This document shows, piece after piece, positions 7,316 to 16,522 of a stretch of DNA of 63,761 nt. The notes beneath the pieces were generated by a model that searched no databases, was not told the DNA's origin, and was given only the letters and a program-made list of their open reading frames with translations. Origin of the DNA: an uncultured Bacteroidales bacterium (GTDB lineage: Bacteria > Bacteroidota > Bacteroidia > Bacteroidales > Muribaculaceae). The number at the start of each line of letters is the position of its first letter. The stretch's first letter is position 1. The stretch spans positions 1-63,761 of the forward strand of contig CADBBK010000026.1 in assembly GCA_902792895.1 (NCBI GenBank), in the 5' to 3' direction. Made by a program: the position numbers and the translations under genes.

Positions 7316-9571
7316 ATGAAGAAGACCTTATTGACGGTTGCCACGATGCTGGCAACCCTCGTTGCGGCGGCACAGCCCGCTGCAACCGACACGGTGCCGA
7401 CGGTCGCCCTGAGCGAACTGGAGGTGCTGGGTACACGTGCTAGCGCGAGCACTCCTGTAGCGTTTACTAACATCACTGGCAAGCAGTTGGCTGCCGAGAA
7501 CCATGGCCTGGACATCCCGTTCCTGCTGACGATGACACCGAGCGTGATTACCACGAGCGATGCGGGTGCCGGTGTGGGCTACACATCGATGCGCGTGCGT
7601 GGCACCGATGCCACCCGCATCAACATCACGGTGAACGACATCCCGTTGAACGACTCGGAGAGCCATAGCGTTTTCTGGGTGAACACGCCGGACTTTGCCT
7701 CGTCGGTGCGTGACATTCAGGTTCAGCGCGGTGTGGGCACCTCTACCAATGGCTCGGGCGCGTTTGGCGCGAGTGTCAATATGCGCACTCAAGGCTTTTC
7801 CCGCGATGCTTTTGCCGAAGTGTCGGGCAGTTACGGCTCGTTCAACACCAACAAGGAGACGCTGCGTGTGGGCAGTGGCCTATTGGGGGACCACTGGTCG
7901 ATTGAGGCGCGCCTGTCGCACATCGGCAGCGACGGCTACCGCGACCGCGCCACCAGCGCACTGGTGAGCTACTTTGGCCAGGTGGGTTATTTCAACGACA
8001 AGACGTCGCTCAGGTTCATCACCTTTGGCGGCAAGGAAGACACATACCATGCCTGGGACGGCATCAGCCGCGACGACCTGAAAGAGAACCGCACCTACAA
8101 CCCCAACGGTGAGATCAAGCACGACGGCAAGGTGACGGGCTTCTACAAGGACCAGAAGGACATCTACCGCCAGACACACTACCAGTTGATCTGGAACCAG
8201 ACCTTCACACCCCAGTGGAAACTCAACGTGGCCCTGCATTACACCGACGGCTACGGCTACTATCAGGAATACAAGAACGCGCGCACGCTCAAGGAGTATG
8301 GCCTAGAGCCCGTGGTGACGCCTGAGGGCACAAGCAAGAAGGCGAGCCTGGTGCGCAAGAAATGCCTGGACAGCAATTTTGGCGGCGGGGTTTTCTCGTT
8401 GCAGTACAGCGGCGAGCGCCTGGCAGCGACGCTGGGTGGTGGCATCAACCGTTACACTAACGACCACTACGGCCAAGTTATCTGGGTCGAGAACTACACC
8501 AGCCCGTTGGCACCCGACCACGAGTATTACCGCAACTATGCCCGCAAGAACGACTTCAACATCTACATCAAGGGCAACTACGTGATCACGGGCGGCTTGA
8601 GCGCCTATGCCGACCTGCAATACCGCCACATCGGCTATCGCATGAAAGGCGATAACGACAAGTGGGACTGGACCGCCAGTCCCGAGCGCCTGCAGATACT
8701 GGACGTCGACGAGCCGTTCAACTTCTTCAATCCCAAGGCTGGCTTCAACTGGCAGATTAACCTCAAGAACCGCGTGTATGCCTCGTTTGCCGTCGCCCAG
8801 AAGGAACCCACCCGCAACAACTATAACGACGGCCCCCTGGTGAAGCATCCCACGAGCGAGAAACTCTATGACTGGGAGGTGGGCTACGAACTGCGCAGCG
8901 GCCGTTTCGTCGCCGGGGTCAACTGCTACTACATGAAATACAAGGACCAGCTCGTGCTCAACGGCAAAATCAACGAAATCGGTGAACTGATGGCCGAGAA
9001 CGTCCCCGACAGCTACCGCATGGGTGTCGAACTCACAGCGGGCTACCGCTTCACCGAATGGCTGCGCTGGGACGTGAATGCCACACTGAGCCGCAACCGC
9101 ATCAAGGACTATGTGGGCTATGTGAGCGACTACGATGCCGACACCTGGGACGACATGTGGACCCAGACCGAAATCCATGCCGGCGACAAGACCATCGCCT
9201 TCTCGCCCAGTGTGATTGTGGGCAGTTTGATTGCCTTCGACTACAAGGGCTTCGCTGCAAGTCTGCAATCCCAGTACGTGTCGCGCCAGTACCTCGACAA
9301 CTTCGAGCGCAAGGAGGATTCACTCGATCCCTACTTCGTCAACAACCTGGATCTGGGCTATACCTTCAAGTTGCCGCACATCCGCAGCATCACGGTGGGC
9401 GCCACCATCTACAACCTGTTCAACGAGAAGTACGAGACCAACGGTTACTCACAGACCTGCGCCATGTATCCTGGCGGCAGCAAGGAGAACAAGTACAGCC
9501 TGTACAGCGATCCCCGCTTCTACCCCATGGCCGGCATCAACGCCCTGGGCCATGTCACCTTTAGGTTTTAG
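7316..9571 (+). CDS. TonB-dependent outer-membrane receptor, probably for thiamine
   Basis: 751 residues. Signal peptide MKKTLLTVATMLATLVAAAQ, a short N-terminal region with LSELEVLGTRA, the plug domain (VRVRGTDATRINITVNDIP, GVGTSTNGSGAFGASVNMRT), and a 22-strand-type barrel ending in Phe (GHVTFRF). Such receptors pull scarce nutrients across the outer membrane using TonB energy. Substrate is inferred from the TPP riboswitch directly upstream and the PnuT gene 19 bases downstream, an arrangement known for Bacteroidetes thiamine uptake. Confidence 0.93.
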   Translation: MKKTLLTVATMLATLVAAAQPAATDTVPTVALSELEVLGTRASASTPVAFTNITGKQLAAENHGLDIPFLLTMTPSVITTSDAGAGVGYTSMRVRGTDATRINITVNDIPLNDSESHSVFWVNTPDFASSVRDIQVQRGVGTSTNGSGAFGASVNMRTQGFSRDAFAEVSGSYGSFNTNKETLRVGSGLLGDHWSIEARLSHIGSDGYRDRATSALVSYFGQVGYFNDKTSLRFITFGGKEDTYHAWDGISRDDLKENRTYNPNGEIKHDGKVTGFYKDQKDIYRQTHYQLIWNQTFTPQWKLNVALHYTDGYGYYQEYKNARTLKEYGLEPVVTPEGTSKKASLVRKKCLDSNFGGGVFSLQYSGERLAATLGGGINRYTNDHYGQVIWVENYTSPLAPDHEYYRNYARKNDFNIYIKGNYVITGGLSAYADLQYRHIGYRMKGDNDKWDWTASPERLQILDVDEPFNFFNPKAGFNWQINLKNRVYASFAVAQKEPTRNNYNDGPLVKHPTSEKLYDWEVGYELRSGRFVAGVNCYYMKYKDQLVLNGKINEIGELMAENVPDSYRMGVELTAGYRFTEWLRWDVNATLSRNRIKDYVGYVSDYDADTWDDMWTQTEIHAGDKTIAFSPSVIVGSLIAFDYKGFAASLQSQYVSRQYLDNFERKEDSLDPYFVNNLDLGYTFKLPHIRSITVGATIYNLFNEKYETNGYSQTCAMYPGGSKENKYSLYSDPRFYPMAGINALGHVTFRF

Positions 9572-9590
9572 GCCTTAGATTTAGACTAGA

Positions 9591-10214
9591 ATGGACGCAA
9601 TTGCCCAATATTTCGCCGATTTCACCCTGGTCAAGGCCATCGACATGGCAGGCCTGGTGCTCGGACTCGTCTACCTGTGGCTGGAGTTCAAGGCGAGCAT
9701 CTGGCTGTGGCTGGTGAGCATCATTATGCCCATTGTCCACGGCTACCTGTACTGGGAGCGCGGACTGTATGCCGACTTCGGCATGGAGGTCTATTATGTG
9801 CTTGCCGCCGTCTACGGCTACGCCATGTGGCGCTGGGTGCGTGGCAGCAGCAAAGGCTCCGGCGAGAAACCTGCCGAGCGCCCCATCACCCACTTCCCGT
9901 TGCGCCGCGCACTGCCCGTGACGCTTGTGGGCTTGGCATTGTGGGCGGGCATCTACTGGATTCTCATCACCTACACCGACAGCAGCGTGCCCCTGTGCGA
10001 CAGTTTCACCACGGCCCTGAGCATGGTAGCCTTGTGGGCCCTGGCCCAGAAGTATGCCGAGCAGTGGCTGCTGTGGCTTGTCGTGGACATCGCCTGCACC
10101 ATTCTCTATATCTATAAGCAGATACCGTTCACCGCTGCGCTCTACGGTTTCTACACCGTGATGGCCGTCTTCGGCTACCGCCAGTGGCTCAAAAAAATTC
10201 CCGCATCACATTAA
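9591..10214 (+). CDS. pnuT: PnuC-family inner-membrane transporter, predicted thiamine transporter
   Basis: 207 residues, hydrophobic with about seven membrane segments (for example MAGLVLGLVYLWLEFKASIW, VTLVGLALWAGIYWILITY and LLWLVVDIACTILYIYKQ). The PnuC-fold WLLWLVVD motif near the end is visible. PnuC members move vitamins (nicotinamide riboside, thiamine, riboflavin) by facilitated diffusion; the TPP-riboswitch operon points to thiamine. Many Bacteroidetes versions of this operon also contain a thiamine pyrophosphokinase gene to trap the vitamin; none follows here. Confidence 0.9.
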   Translation: MDAIAQYFADFTLVKAIDMAGLVLGLVYLWLEFKASIWLWLVSIIMPIVHGYLYWERGLYADFGMEVYYVLAAVYGYAMWRWVRGSSKGSGEKPAERPITHFPLRRALPVTLVGLALWAGIYWILITYTDSSVPLCDSFTTALSMVALWALAQKYAEQWLLWLVVDIACTILYIYKQIPFTAALYGFYTVMAVFGYRQWLKKIPASH

Positions 10215-10241
10215 GCGACACGGGTAACTCTATAAAACTAG

Positions 10242-10278
10242 CGAGGGCAACGGTATTGACAACGTTGTCCTCGTTTTT
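10242..10278. terminator. Terminator between pnuT and the convergent helicase gene
   Basis: An 11-bp stem with one G-U pair (10242-10252 with 10263-10273) followed by TTTTT on the plus strand. The minus strand is also followed by a T-rich run, so it may serve both genes. Confidence 0.8.
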
Positions 10279-10286
10279 CATTCGGG

Positions 10287-12209
10287 CTACCGTTGCGGTT
10301 TCACCGATTGGATGTAGTCATACAGCCGCTTGTAGAAGGGGTGCCGCGTCATCGTGGGCGCATCACCCAGGATAAAGAGTTTCATGCGGGCACGCGTTAT
10401 GGCGACGTTCATGCGCCGCAGGTCGCGCAGGAAACCGATTTGCCCCGCATCGTTGGCACGCACCAGCGAGATAAGGATGACGTCGCGTTCCTGCCCCTGG
10501 AAGCCATCGACAGTGTTGACCGAAATCAGGTGGCGATAGGGCTTGAAGAAGGAGCGCTTCTTAAGCAGGCGCTTCAGGTACTGGACCTGTGCGCGATAGG
10601 GCGAGATGATGCCCACGTCGATGCGGTCATCGAGGATGCGCTGCTTGCCGATGCGCTGGAAGTATATCTGCAGCAGACTGATGGTCAAGTTGGCCTCGCC
10701 CTTGTTGACGCGCCCGAACGACTCCCCGATGAACTGCTCCCTGAAGTCGTTGCGCTCGTCCTCGCCCAGGTTGATGGACGAGGTGTCAAACCACAGGATG
10801 GGCATGTCGCCCTCATGGATGAGGCGATGGGCGACCTCGGGGGCCGACTTCATCTGGCCGTGGTAGAAGTAGTCCGAACTGAACTGCATGATTTCATCAT
10901 TCATGCGGTACTGCACCTGCAGCAGCGAGACGCACTCGGGCTTGTTCTTCACGATGCGCTCCATGAGCGTCGTGCCCAGCCCGCCCTTGAGGGCCTCGAG
11001 GCTCTTGACAGTGGGCGGGAGCTGGCAGTGGTCGCCGGCAAAAATCACGCGGTTGGCACGGCGGATGGGTATCCAGCAGGCGGCCTCGAGCGCCTGGGCG
11101 GCCTCGTCGATGAACACGGTGCTGAACTTGTGCCCGTCGAGCAGTTTGTTGCCCGCCCCCACCAGCGTGGAGGCGATGACACGCACCTGCCCGAAGATGT
11201 CTGCATTGATGCGCACCTCTAACTCAACAGCCACCTCCTTGAGGCGGTCCAGCCGCTGGTGGAAACGCTCTCCCGACTCGCGGCGCTTGCGGCGCAGCTC
11301 ACGGATGTTGCGACGCACTTGCCACAACTTGGGGTAGTCGGGGTGGTCGGCAAATCGGTGTTCATAGGTGAAACTCAACATCTTGTCGTTGACGCGCGTG
11401 GGGTTACCGATGCGCAGCACCGGCACGCCGCAGTCCACCAGTTTCTCGCTGATCCAGTCCACAGCGGTATTGCTCTGGGCGCATACCAGCACCTGCGTCT
11501 CACGCATGAGCGTCTCGTTGATGGCCTCGACCAGGGTGGTCGTCTTGCCCGTGCCTGGAGGACCGTGCAGCACGCGCACGTCCTTGGCGCGCAACACATC
11601 GTTCACGGCACGCTCCTGGCTCGTGTTCAGCCACGGGAAGCGCATCGAGTCAAAACCGAAGGTCTCGGCGGGCTGGTGGGAATAGAACAAGTCACGCAGG
11701 TAGGCCAGACGCGTCCCCTTGGCATGCGTCACACGCTCCAGGGCGTCAAACATCATGCGGAAACTCGTCTCGTCAAAGAACAACTGCACGCCCACGGGAG
11801 TCTGGGCATTCTGCAACTCCAGCGCACGTCCCTCAGGGATGGCCACGACCATACGGTTACCGTCAACATACGAGATATTGCCTGTGAAACCGTAGTAGTG
11901 GATTCTGGTGGCCTGCTTCAGGTCACCCGCAGACGTCTCGGCGCCGAAAAACACGACCGGCTTGCCGTACTCAAAGTTGTGGTCAATCTCCTCGTCGCCC
12001 TGGCGCGTCACCTCGATGCAATACTGGTTCAGCGAGTTATAGTACGCCCGCCCCACCTGCAGCGGGAACCACGCGTCGCCACGCGTAACCTTACGCGCCA
12101 GCCCGATGCTCTCGGTCAGCTGGCGGTAGGCCTCCTTCTCCTCCTGGTACTCCAGTTGGAGCAGATGCCGCTGCTGTTGCAACAATGCTATGGCCGACGT
12201 ATGACTCAT
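10287..12209 (-). CDS. SF1 (Upf1/IGHMBP2-like) DNA/RNA helicase
   Basis: 640 residues. Walker A is GPPGTGKTTTLVEA (about residue 215), motif II is VFIDEAAQALE, and later SF1 motifs VQYRMNDEIMQFSS, VNTVDGFQGQERDVILISLV and MNVAITRARMKLFILGD are all present. This is the Upf1-like SF1B family, with an N-terminal beta-barrel-like region of about 190 residues. It unwinds nucleic acids 5' to 3'; the role in Bacteroidetes is not well defined. Single-gene unit with a -7 box at 12270-12277. Confidence 0.9.
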   Translation of the reverse strand: MSHTSAIALLQQQRHLLQLEYQEEKEAYRQLTESIGLARKVTRGDAWFPLQVGRAYYNSLNQYCIEVTRQGDEEIDHNFEYGKPVVFFGAETSAGDLKQATRIHYYGFTGNISYVDGNRMVVAIPEGRALELQNAQTPVGVQLFFDETSFRMMFDALERVTHAKGTRLAYLRDLFYSHQPAETFGFDSMRFPWLNTSQERAVNDVLRAKDVRVLHGPPGTGKTTTLVEAINETLMRETQVLVCAQSNTAVDWISEKLVDCGVPVLRIGNPTRVNDKMLSFTYEHRFADHPDYPKLWQVRRNIRELRRKRRESGERFHQRLDRLKEVAVELEVRINADIFGQVRVIASTLVGAGNKLLDGHKFSTVFIDEAAQALEAACWIPIRRANRVIFAGDHCQLPPTVKSLEALKGGLGTTLMERIVKNKPECVSLLQVQYRMNDEIMQFSSDYFYHGQMKSAPEVAHRLIHEGDMPILWFDTSSINLGEDERNDFREQFIGESFGRVNKGEANLTISLLQIYFQRIGKQRILDDRIDVGIISPYRAQVQYLKRLLKKRSFFKPYRHLISVNTVDGFQGQERDVILISLVRANDAGQIGFLRDLRRMNVAITRARMKLFILGDAPTMTRHPFYKRLYDYIQSVKPQR

Positions 12210-12591
12210 TATTATAATCTCGTAATCTTATCTCAAACAATCATCGGGAAGCCTCTCCCAACGCCCCCACAAAGGTACTGCTTTTTTCCACACCACTACC
12301 CCCGCCCCACTCCCATTCCCCAAAATAGTTCTCAATCTTGCCCAACAGCCTTCTCTCCGTTATCACATTTGTCAATGTATCGCACCCCTTTGCCAAGTAA
12401 AAGTTAGCCCATCCGCCAGGCGTTCCCCATCCGTCGGTGTATTGCACGGCTCTGCCGTGCACCCTGTCATTTCTTTGCAATGAAGATGGGAACTACATGG
12501 TACTTCCACAATAAAAAACACCTCATCCCTCTTGACAACACTTTCTGATTTCACTACCTTTGCAGTGTTATTTTATACCAAGAAAAACACC
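12210..12591. other. Intergenic region with divergent promoters and a palindrome
   Basis: Holds the minus-strand TACCTTTG box (12270-12277) for the helicase and the plus-strand promoter at 12532-12562. Between them is a TGCACGGC/GCCGTGCA palindrome (12443-12461) without a T-run. No gene seen. Confidence 0.5.
12532..12562 (+). promoter_or_regulatory. Promoter of the RecA-fold/repeat-tail gene (TTG, 20 bases, TACCTTTG)
   Basis: The -33-like TTG at 12532 and the -7 box TACCTTTG at 12555-12562 are 20 bases apart, the classic Bacteroidetes spacing. Because the box lies inside a possible upstream coding extension, it decides the start: translation must begin at the ATG at 12592. Confidence 0.7.
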
Positions 12592-13800
12592 ATGGAAATC
12601 AACTATTATCGTAAGACCAACTCCCAAGGCCTGGCTGAGGCCTGGGCATCTTGTCAGTTCACTAGTGAAACTGACCTCAGTTCGCTCACCATCGAGCCGC
12701 TTGCCACCATCAATGGCCAACCCTTCCTGCGACAGCATCACGTCACCTTCCTCACAGGCAAGGAGACCTGCCGAGCACACCATTTTGCAAAGCATCTCGC
12801 TATCCAAGTCCTGTCGCAAGACTCCTGCCAGACCAGGCCCTCGCGCTGTAAAGTCCTCTGGATTGACACCACCAACGGCCCGCACGTCAGCGCTGCCATC
12901 TACCGCGAGCTCGCAACCCATGCCCGGGACAATCAAGATTTATACTTCGTATGCCTCGACGTCCTTGGCGGCCAACGCGAGGACTTCTGGTTCATCAACC
13001 GAGCCATCGAAGACCTCATCAATGAGCATCGGCCTGACCTCGTCGTCATCGATGACATCGACCATTTCATGCCCTACTGTGGCATCAACATTGCCACCGA
13101 GTTTTCCCGCACCGTCCGCGATGCCGTCAACCACACCGACACTGCATTTCTTTTCATCGGCTACAACCACATTGGCAAGAAAGCATGCAGCACAGGCAAC
13201 CTTGGCAAGCAACTCTTCACCAGTGCCAACGACATCTTCACGCTCTCCACACAGCGCGACGTTACCACGGTGCGTCACATTTGCGGCTACGACCTGCGCT
13301 ATGACCCTGACGAGTGTGAGTTCCAATTCACCATCGGCCCCGACAACATCCCGCATGAGGCACCTCGCGACCACAAGGATGGCTCCACCTCTATGATCGA
13401 CGATGACACCCTCCGCGAAATCGCCACCGACATCATCCAGCCTGGCCAGACCATCACCCCTGTTGAATTCCTCCACCAGGTTATCGCTCGCCACCGCCAT
13501 CTCCGCCAGCAGGAACGCGCCACCGCTCTCTACAACCAAGCCCTCCGCCTCAACATCCTCCCCCAGCCCAATGAATCCACCCCGTCCACCCCATCCAGTC
13601 CATCTACTCCATCCACCCCGTCCAGTCCATCCAGCCCGTCCACCCCATCCAGTCCATCTACTCCATCCACCCCGTCCAGTCCATCCAGCCCGTCCACCCC
13701 ATCCAGTACATCCGTGGATTTTAACACTCCTTTAACACTTCCGCTCCTCCTCCGATCCCGCCAGCCCGGTTCCCCGTACGGCGGCTCCGCCGCTGTCTAA
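12592..13800 (+). CDS. RecA-fold (AAA_25/RepA-like) protein with degenerate Walker A and a Pro/Ser/Thr repeat tail
   Basis: 402 residues. The fold is suggested by HVTFLTGKETCRAHHFAKHL (51-70), where a P-loop is expected but the GxxGxGKT pattern is incomplete, followed by KVLWIDTT (87-94), a good Walker B PDLVVIDDIDHF (148-159) and TAFLFIGYNHIGKKACSTGN. Related proteins are replication or mobilisation ATPases of plasmids and phages. Residues of about 330-385 are a low-complexity tail of SPS/TPS triplets encoded by 54-base repeats. The stranded position between housekeeping genes suggests a remnant of a mobile element. ATP binding is doubtful. Confidence 0.65.
   Translation: MEINYYRKTNSQGLAEAWASCQFTSETDLSSLTIEPLATINGQPFLRQHHVTFLTGKETCRAHHFAKHLAIQVLSQDSCQTRPSRCKVLWIDTTNGPHVSAAIYRELATHARDNQDLYFVCLDVLGGQREDFWFINRAIEDLINEHRPDLVVIDDIDHFMPYCGINIATEFSRTVRDAVNHTDTAFLFIGYNHIGKKACSTGNLGKQLFTSANDIFTLSTQRDVTTVRHICGYDLRYDPDECEFQFTIGPDNIPHEAPRDHKDGSTSMIDDDTLREIATDIIQPGQTITPVEFLHQVIARHRHLRQQERATALYNQALRLNILPQPNESTPSTPSSPSTPSTPSSPSSPSTPSSPSTPSTPSSPSSPSTPSSTSVDFNTPLTLPLLLRSRQPGSPYGGSAAV
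13577..13722 (+). repeat. In-frame 54-base tandem repeat coding for an SPS/TPS tail
   Basis: Two full and one partial 54-base unit, each coding 18 residues (TPSSPSTPSTPSSPSSPS) and itself built of 9-base triplet-like units. All units keep the reading frame, so copy-number change would alter tail length without breaking the gene. Confidence 0.85.
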
Positions 13801-13925
13801 CCATCACCACTAGAAGGTTTCTTTGATTCCTTGCTAGCCCTTGCGAGCAATCATAAAAACTTAGCGGATTAGCACTTTAGCGTGAGGACAAGTCACGGTC
13901 GCTAATTGGTAAAATCAGGTAAAAA

Positions 13926-13957
13926 TTTGTCATTGTGGTTGACATGCATTACCTTTG
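13926..13957 (+). promoter_or_regulatory. Promoter of the C45 hydrolase gene (TTTG, 20 bases, TACCTTTG)
   Basis: TTTG at 13926-13929 and TACCTTTG at 13950-13957, a full -33/-7 pair with 20-base spacing. Confidence 0.75.
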
Positions 13958-13988
13958 CGACAGATAACAAAACTAAATGCTCAAAATT

Positions 13989-15131
13989 ATGAAAAAGAGA
14001 TTGTTGATAGCCCTGGTGGCTGTGCTGGGCGTGATTGTAGCGGCTGATGCCTGCACATCGGCCATCGTGAGCGGCAAACTGACGGCCAACGGCCGTCCGC
14101 TGATGTGGAAGAACCGCGACACCAATGACCTGAACAACCGCGTCGAGCGCATCAAGGGACACGACGGGCTCATGGAGTTTGTGGCGCTGTTCGATGCCCG
14201 CGATCTGCAAGATACCGCTGCATGGATGGGCTTTAACGAGGCCGGCTTTGCTGTCATGAACACGGCGTCCTATAACCTCAACGGCAACGACGGCGTGAAG
14301 AACATGGACCGCGAAGGCGAACTGATGCGCTATGCCTTGGAACGCTGCAAGACGGTTGACGACTTCGAGAACCTGTTGAATACCTTGCCCAAACCGCTGG
14401 GCGTGGAGGCCAACTTCGGCGTCATTGATGCTCAGGGCAACGGCGCCTACTTCGAGACAGGTAATTATAAATATGTGAAGTATGACCTTGCCGATGCCAC
14501 CAGCGGCATCCTCATGCGCACCAACTATTCCTACAGCGGTGAGAAGGACAAGGGCATGGGCTATGTGCGCGAGAAGAACGAGAAAGCGCTGCTCGAGCCC
14601 CACATTCTTGCGCAGGACATCACCCCGGCAGTGTTTACCGAGGAGTTGTCCCGCACGTTCTACAACTCCCTGCTGGGTAAGGACTTCACCCGCAGCGGCG
14701 ACACCTGGATTGTGGACCAGGATTTCATCCCGCGACGCATTTCAACGGCCAGCGTGGTCATCGAGGGCATCGTGCCGGGCGAGAATCCCAAGCTGACGAC
14801 CATGTGGATTGCACTGGGCTATCCCCCTTGCGCCGAGGTTTACCCCGTGTGGGTGGGTGAGGACGGCGTGGCTCCTGAACTGACGGGCACGACTGCCGAC
14901 AACCACTCGGTGCAGTGCGACAAGGTGAACAAGCGCAAGGAAGAGGTGTTCCCCGTCGTGCGCGGCAACGGCAAGCAGTACCTGAACCTGTCCAAACTCT
15001 ACAACAACGACGGAACAGGCTATTGCCAGACGCTCACGCTGAAGAACCGCCAGACCTACAAGCGTGGCTATGAGGAGATAGCACGCAGGCGGGCTCTGTT
15101 CAACAAGGCAAAGAAAGGGAAAAAGAAATAA
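13989..15131 (+). CDS. Secreted C45/isopenicillin-N-acyltransferase-type Ntn hydrolase
   Basis: About 380 residues. The signal peptide MKKRLLIALVAVLGVIVAAD ends directly before ACTSAIVSGK, so removal exposes Cys as the N-terminal nucleophile, as in C45 acyltransferase/carcinine-hydrolase-like enzymes. RPLMWKNRDTND and the downstream AAWMGFNEAGFAVMNTASYN support the fold. It would cut a linear amide bond in the periplasm; the natural substrate is unknown. An upstream in-frame ATG at 13977 adds only four residues. The basic tail (KKGKKK) is unusual for a secreted enzyme. Confidence 0.8.
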   Translation: MKKRLLIALVAVLGVIVAADACTSAIVSGKLTANGRPLMWKNRDTNDLNNRVERIKGHDGLMEFVALFDARDLQDTAAWMGFNEAGFAVMNTASYNLNGNDGVKNMDREGELMRYALERCKTVDDFENLLNTLPKPLGVEANFGVIDAQGNGAYFETGNYKYVKYDLADATSGILMRTNYSYSGEKDKGMGYVREKNEKALLEPHILAQDITPAVFTEELSRTFYNSLLGKDFTRSGDTWIVDQDFIPRRISTASVVIEGIVPGENPKLTTMWIALGYPPCAEVYPVWVGEDGVAPELTGTTADNHSVQCDKVNKRKEEVFPVVRGNGKQYLNLSKLYNNDGTGYCQTLTLKNRQTYKRGYEEIARRRALFNKAKKGKKK

Positions 15132-15165
15132 TCACTGACTTCGGTTTGGTGTATTAAGCACAGCA

Positions 15166-15639
15166 ATGACTATCGAGAGTTGCAGCGTTTCGGCCGGCAC
15201 TTACATGCGCCACCTGTGCACCGTGTTCCTTGCCGACAACTGGCTGTGGATGGTGCTGCCGGTAGCCCTGTGCGGCGTGTTGGCGGTGTGGTTCGATGTG
15301 CGCTTTGTCATCGTGGCGCTGATGGTGCTGATGGTCGTGCTGCCCATGATTCTGGCGCTGCTGTATTTCTACTACGGTTTCTCACCCGAGGCCCGCTGGT
15401 CCATCATGGACAAGGCGGTTACACTCGACACCGAGGGCCTCACGCTCGACTTCGCCGATGAGCGCATGAAAAAGCACGTCATCCCGAGGGACGACGTGCG
15501 ATATATCATCGAAATGGATGATGTGGTCATGCTGATGCTCACCGGGGGCAGGCGTTACACCTGCCTGATGTTGCCGGCATCAGTTGTAGATCCAGATGTC
15601 GCGCAGACGCTCCGGCAACTCGCCTCGCATGCTCATTAA
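15166..15639 (+). CDS. Small membrane protein of unknown function (YcxB-like architecture)
   Basis: 157 residues with two adjacent membrane segments (WLWMVLPVALCGVLAVWF and FVIVALMVLMVVLPMILALL) followed by a soluble C-terminal beta-rich domain (DTEGLTLDFADERMKKHVIP). That two-helix plus PH-like layout resembles the YcxB-type family, but I cannot confirm it. It starts 34 bases after the C45 gene and is probably in the same operon. Its last 60 bases overlap the 3' end of the convergent HU-SPOR gene. Confidence 0.7.
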   Translation: MTIESCSVSAGTYMRHLCTVFLADNWLWMVLPVALCGVLAVWFDVRFVIVALMVLMVVLPMILALLYFYYGFSPEARWSIMDKAVTLDTEGLTLDFADERMKKHVIPRDDVRYIIEMDDVVMLMLTGGRRYTCLMLPASVVDPDVAQTLRQLASHAH

Positions 15640-16518
15640 CTTGCCGTAATCGTCGCTCCGAGCGACATAGACACACATCATGCCCTTGTAGTCCAGCATC
15701 TTCATCAGCGGCACGAGGGCAGCATTCTTCTTCTTGAAAGCATCCAATTCCTGCTGGTTGCGCAGGGTGGCAACTACCATATAATATTTGCCCGTTTCAT
15801 TGCCAGTAGCAGCAATACCGGGGAACTCGCTCACGGGGGTCACGCCCTGGGACACAACTCCGTCCTGGACGGTCGGACCCAGTTGCTGAGCCTGCGGTGC
15901 GGTAACCGTGATGCCCATGCTGGCCTGGTCGTGATTGACAATGACGGGGGTCGAGAGCACAATACCCAGACCGATGAGCACGGCCACCGAGGCGGCAATC
16001 CGTGTCGCCTTGCGCGAGAACAGGTTGCGCTCACGGGGAACAATGGCTGCGGGAGCCTCGACGACGGCCTCTTGCTCGGCAAGATCCTGCTCGAGCACGT
16101 CAACCTGCTTAATCTCCATGTCGGCCAAGCCAAAGAACCGGTCGCTGGCATTGTCCTGCTTGAAAGGCACAAACTCAATATACTGTCCCTGGTTGCGGCG
16201 GAAGTAACCGATGCGTCCCATCGACACCTCGCAGTCCATCGACAGCTGCTGGCGGAAGGTCATCACACTGTCGGCGATGAAACGCATGGCAGCATCATAG
16301 CTCAAACCCTCGCGGCGCATGAGCGACTGCACGAGCAGTCCGTCGTTGTGCGTCACACTGGCATTGAAGCCTATCGTGCGGCAGGGACGATACATCGTCA
16401 TTTCATCCTCGCTGTAACGGGCTGGGACATAGTTAGCGATGAACGCACCCCAACCGGGAACAACCACACAGTCGTGGCGCGTCATCAGGTATTCTATATG
16501 TTCAATTATCGAAAACAT
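15580..16518 (-). CDS. HU/CCDC81-type DNA-binding-like and SPOR-domain membrane protein
   Basis: 312 residues. The N-terminal FSIIEHIEYLMTRHDCVVVP and GWGAFIANYVPARY match the prokaryotic HU/CCDC81 domain found in Bacteroidetes. A single membrane helix follows (IAASVAVLIGLGIVLSTPVI), then a C-terminal SPOR domain (GKYYMVVATLRNQQELDAFK) that in other proteins binds glycan strands of peptidoglycan at the septum. It probably links the envelope with cell division or chromosome structure. The start at 16518 is the first ATG; the -7 box ends only five bases upstream, so the mRNA should be almost leaderless. Confidence 0.82.
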   Translation of the reverse strand: MFSIIEHIEYLMTRHDCVVVPGWGAFIANYVPARYSEDEMTMYRPCRTIGFNASVTHNDGLLVQSLMRREGLSYDAAMRFIADSVMTFRQQLSMDCEVSMGRIGYFRRNQGQYIEFVPFKQDNASDRFFGLADMEIKQVDVLEQDLAEQEAVVEAPAAIVPRERNLFSRKATRIAASVAVLIGLGIVLSTPVIVNHDQASMGITVTAPQAQQLGPTVQDGVVSQGVTPVSEFPGIAATGNETGKYYMVVATLRNQQELDAFKKKNAALVPLMKMLDYKGMMCVYVARSDDYGKLMSMRGELPERLRDIWIYN

Positions 16519-16522
16519 CAAG

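Noticed and set aside
12443-12461. TGCACGGC/GCCGTGCA palindrome considered as a terminator
   Set aside because: No T-run on either strand and it lies between divergent promoters, where no transcript needs ending.
13577-13722. Repeat array considered as CRISPR
   Set aside because: Units are directly tandem without spacers, keep one reading frame and code a Ser/Pro/Thr tail.
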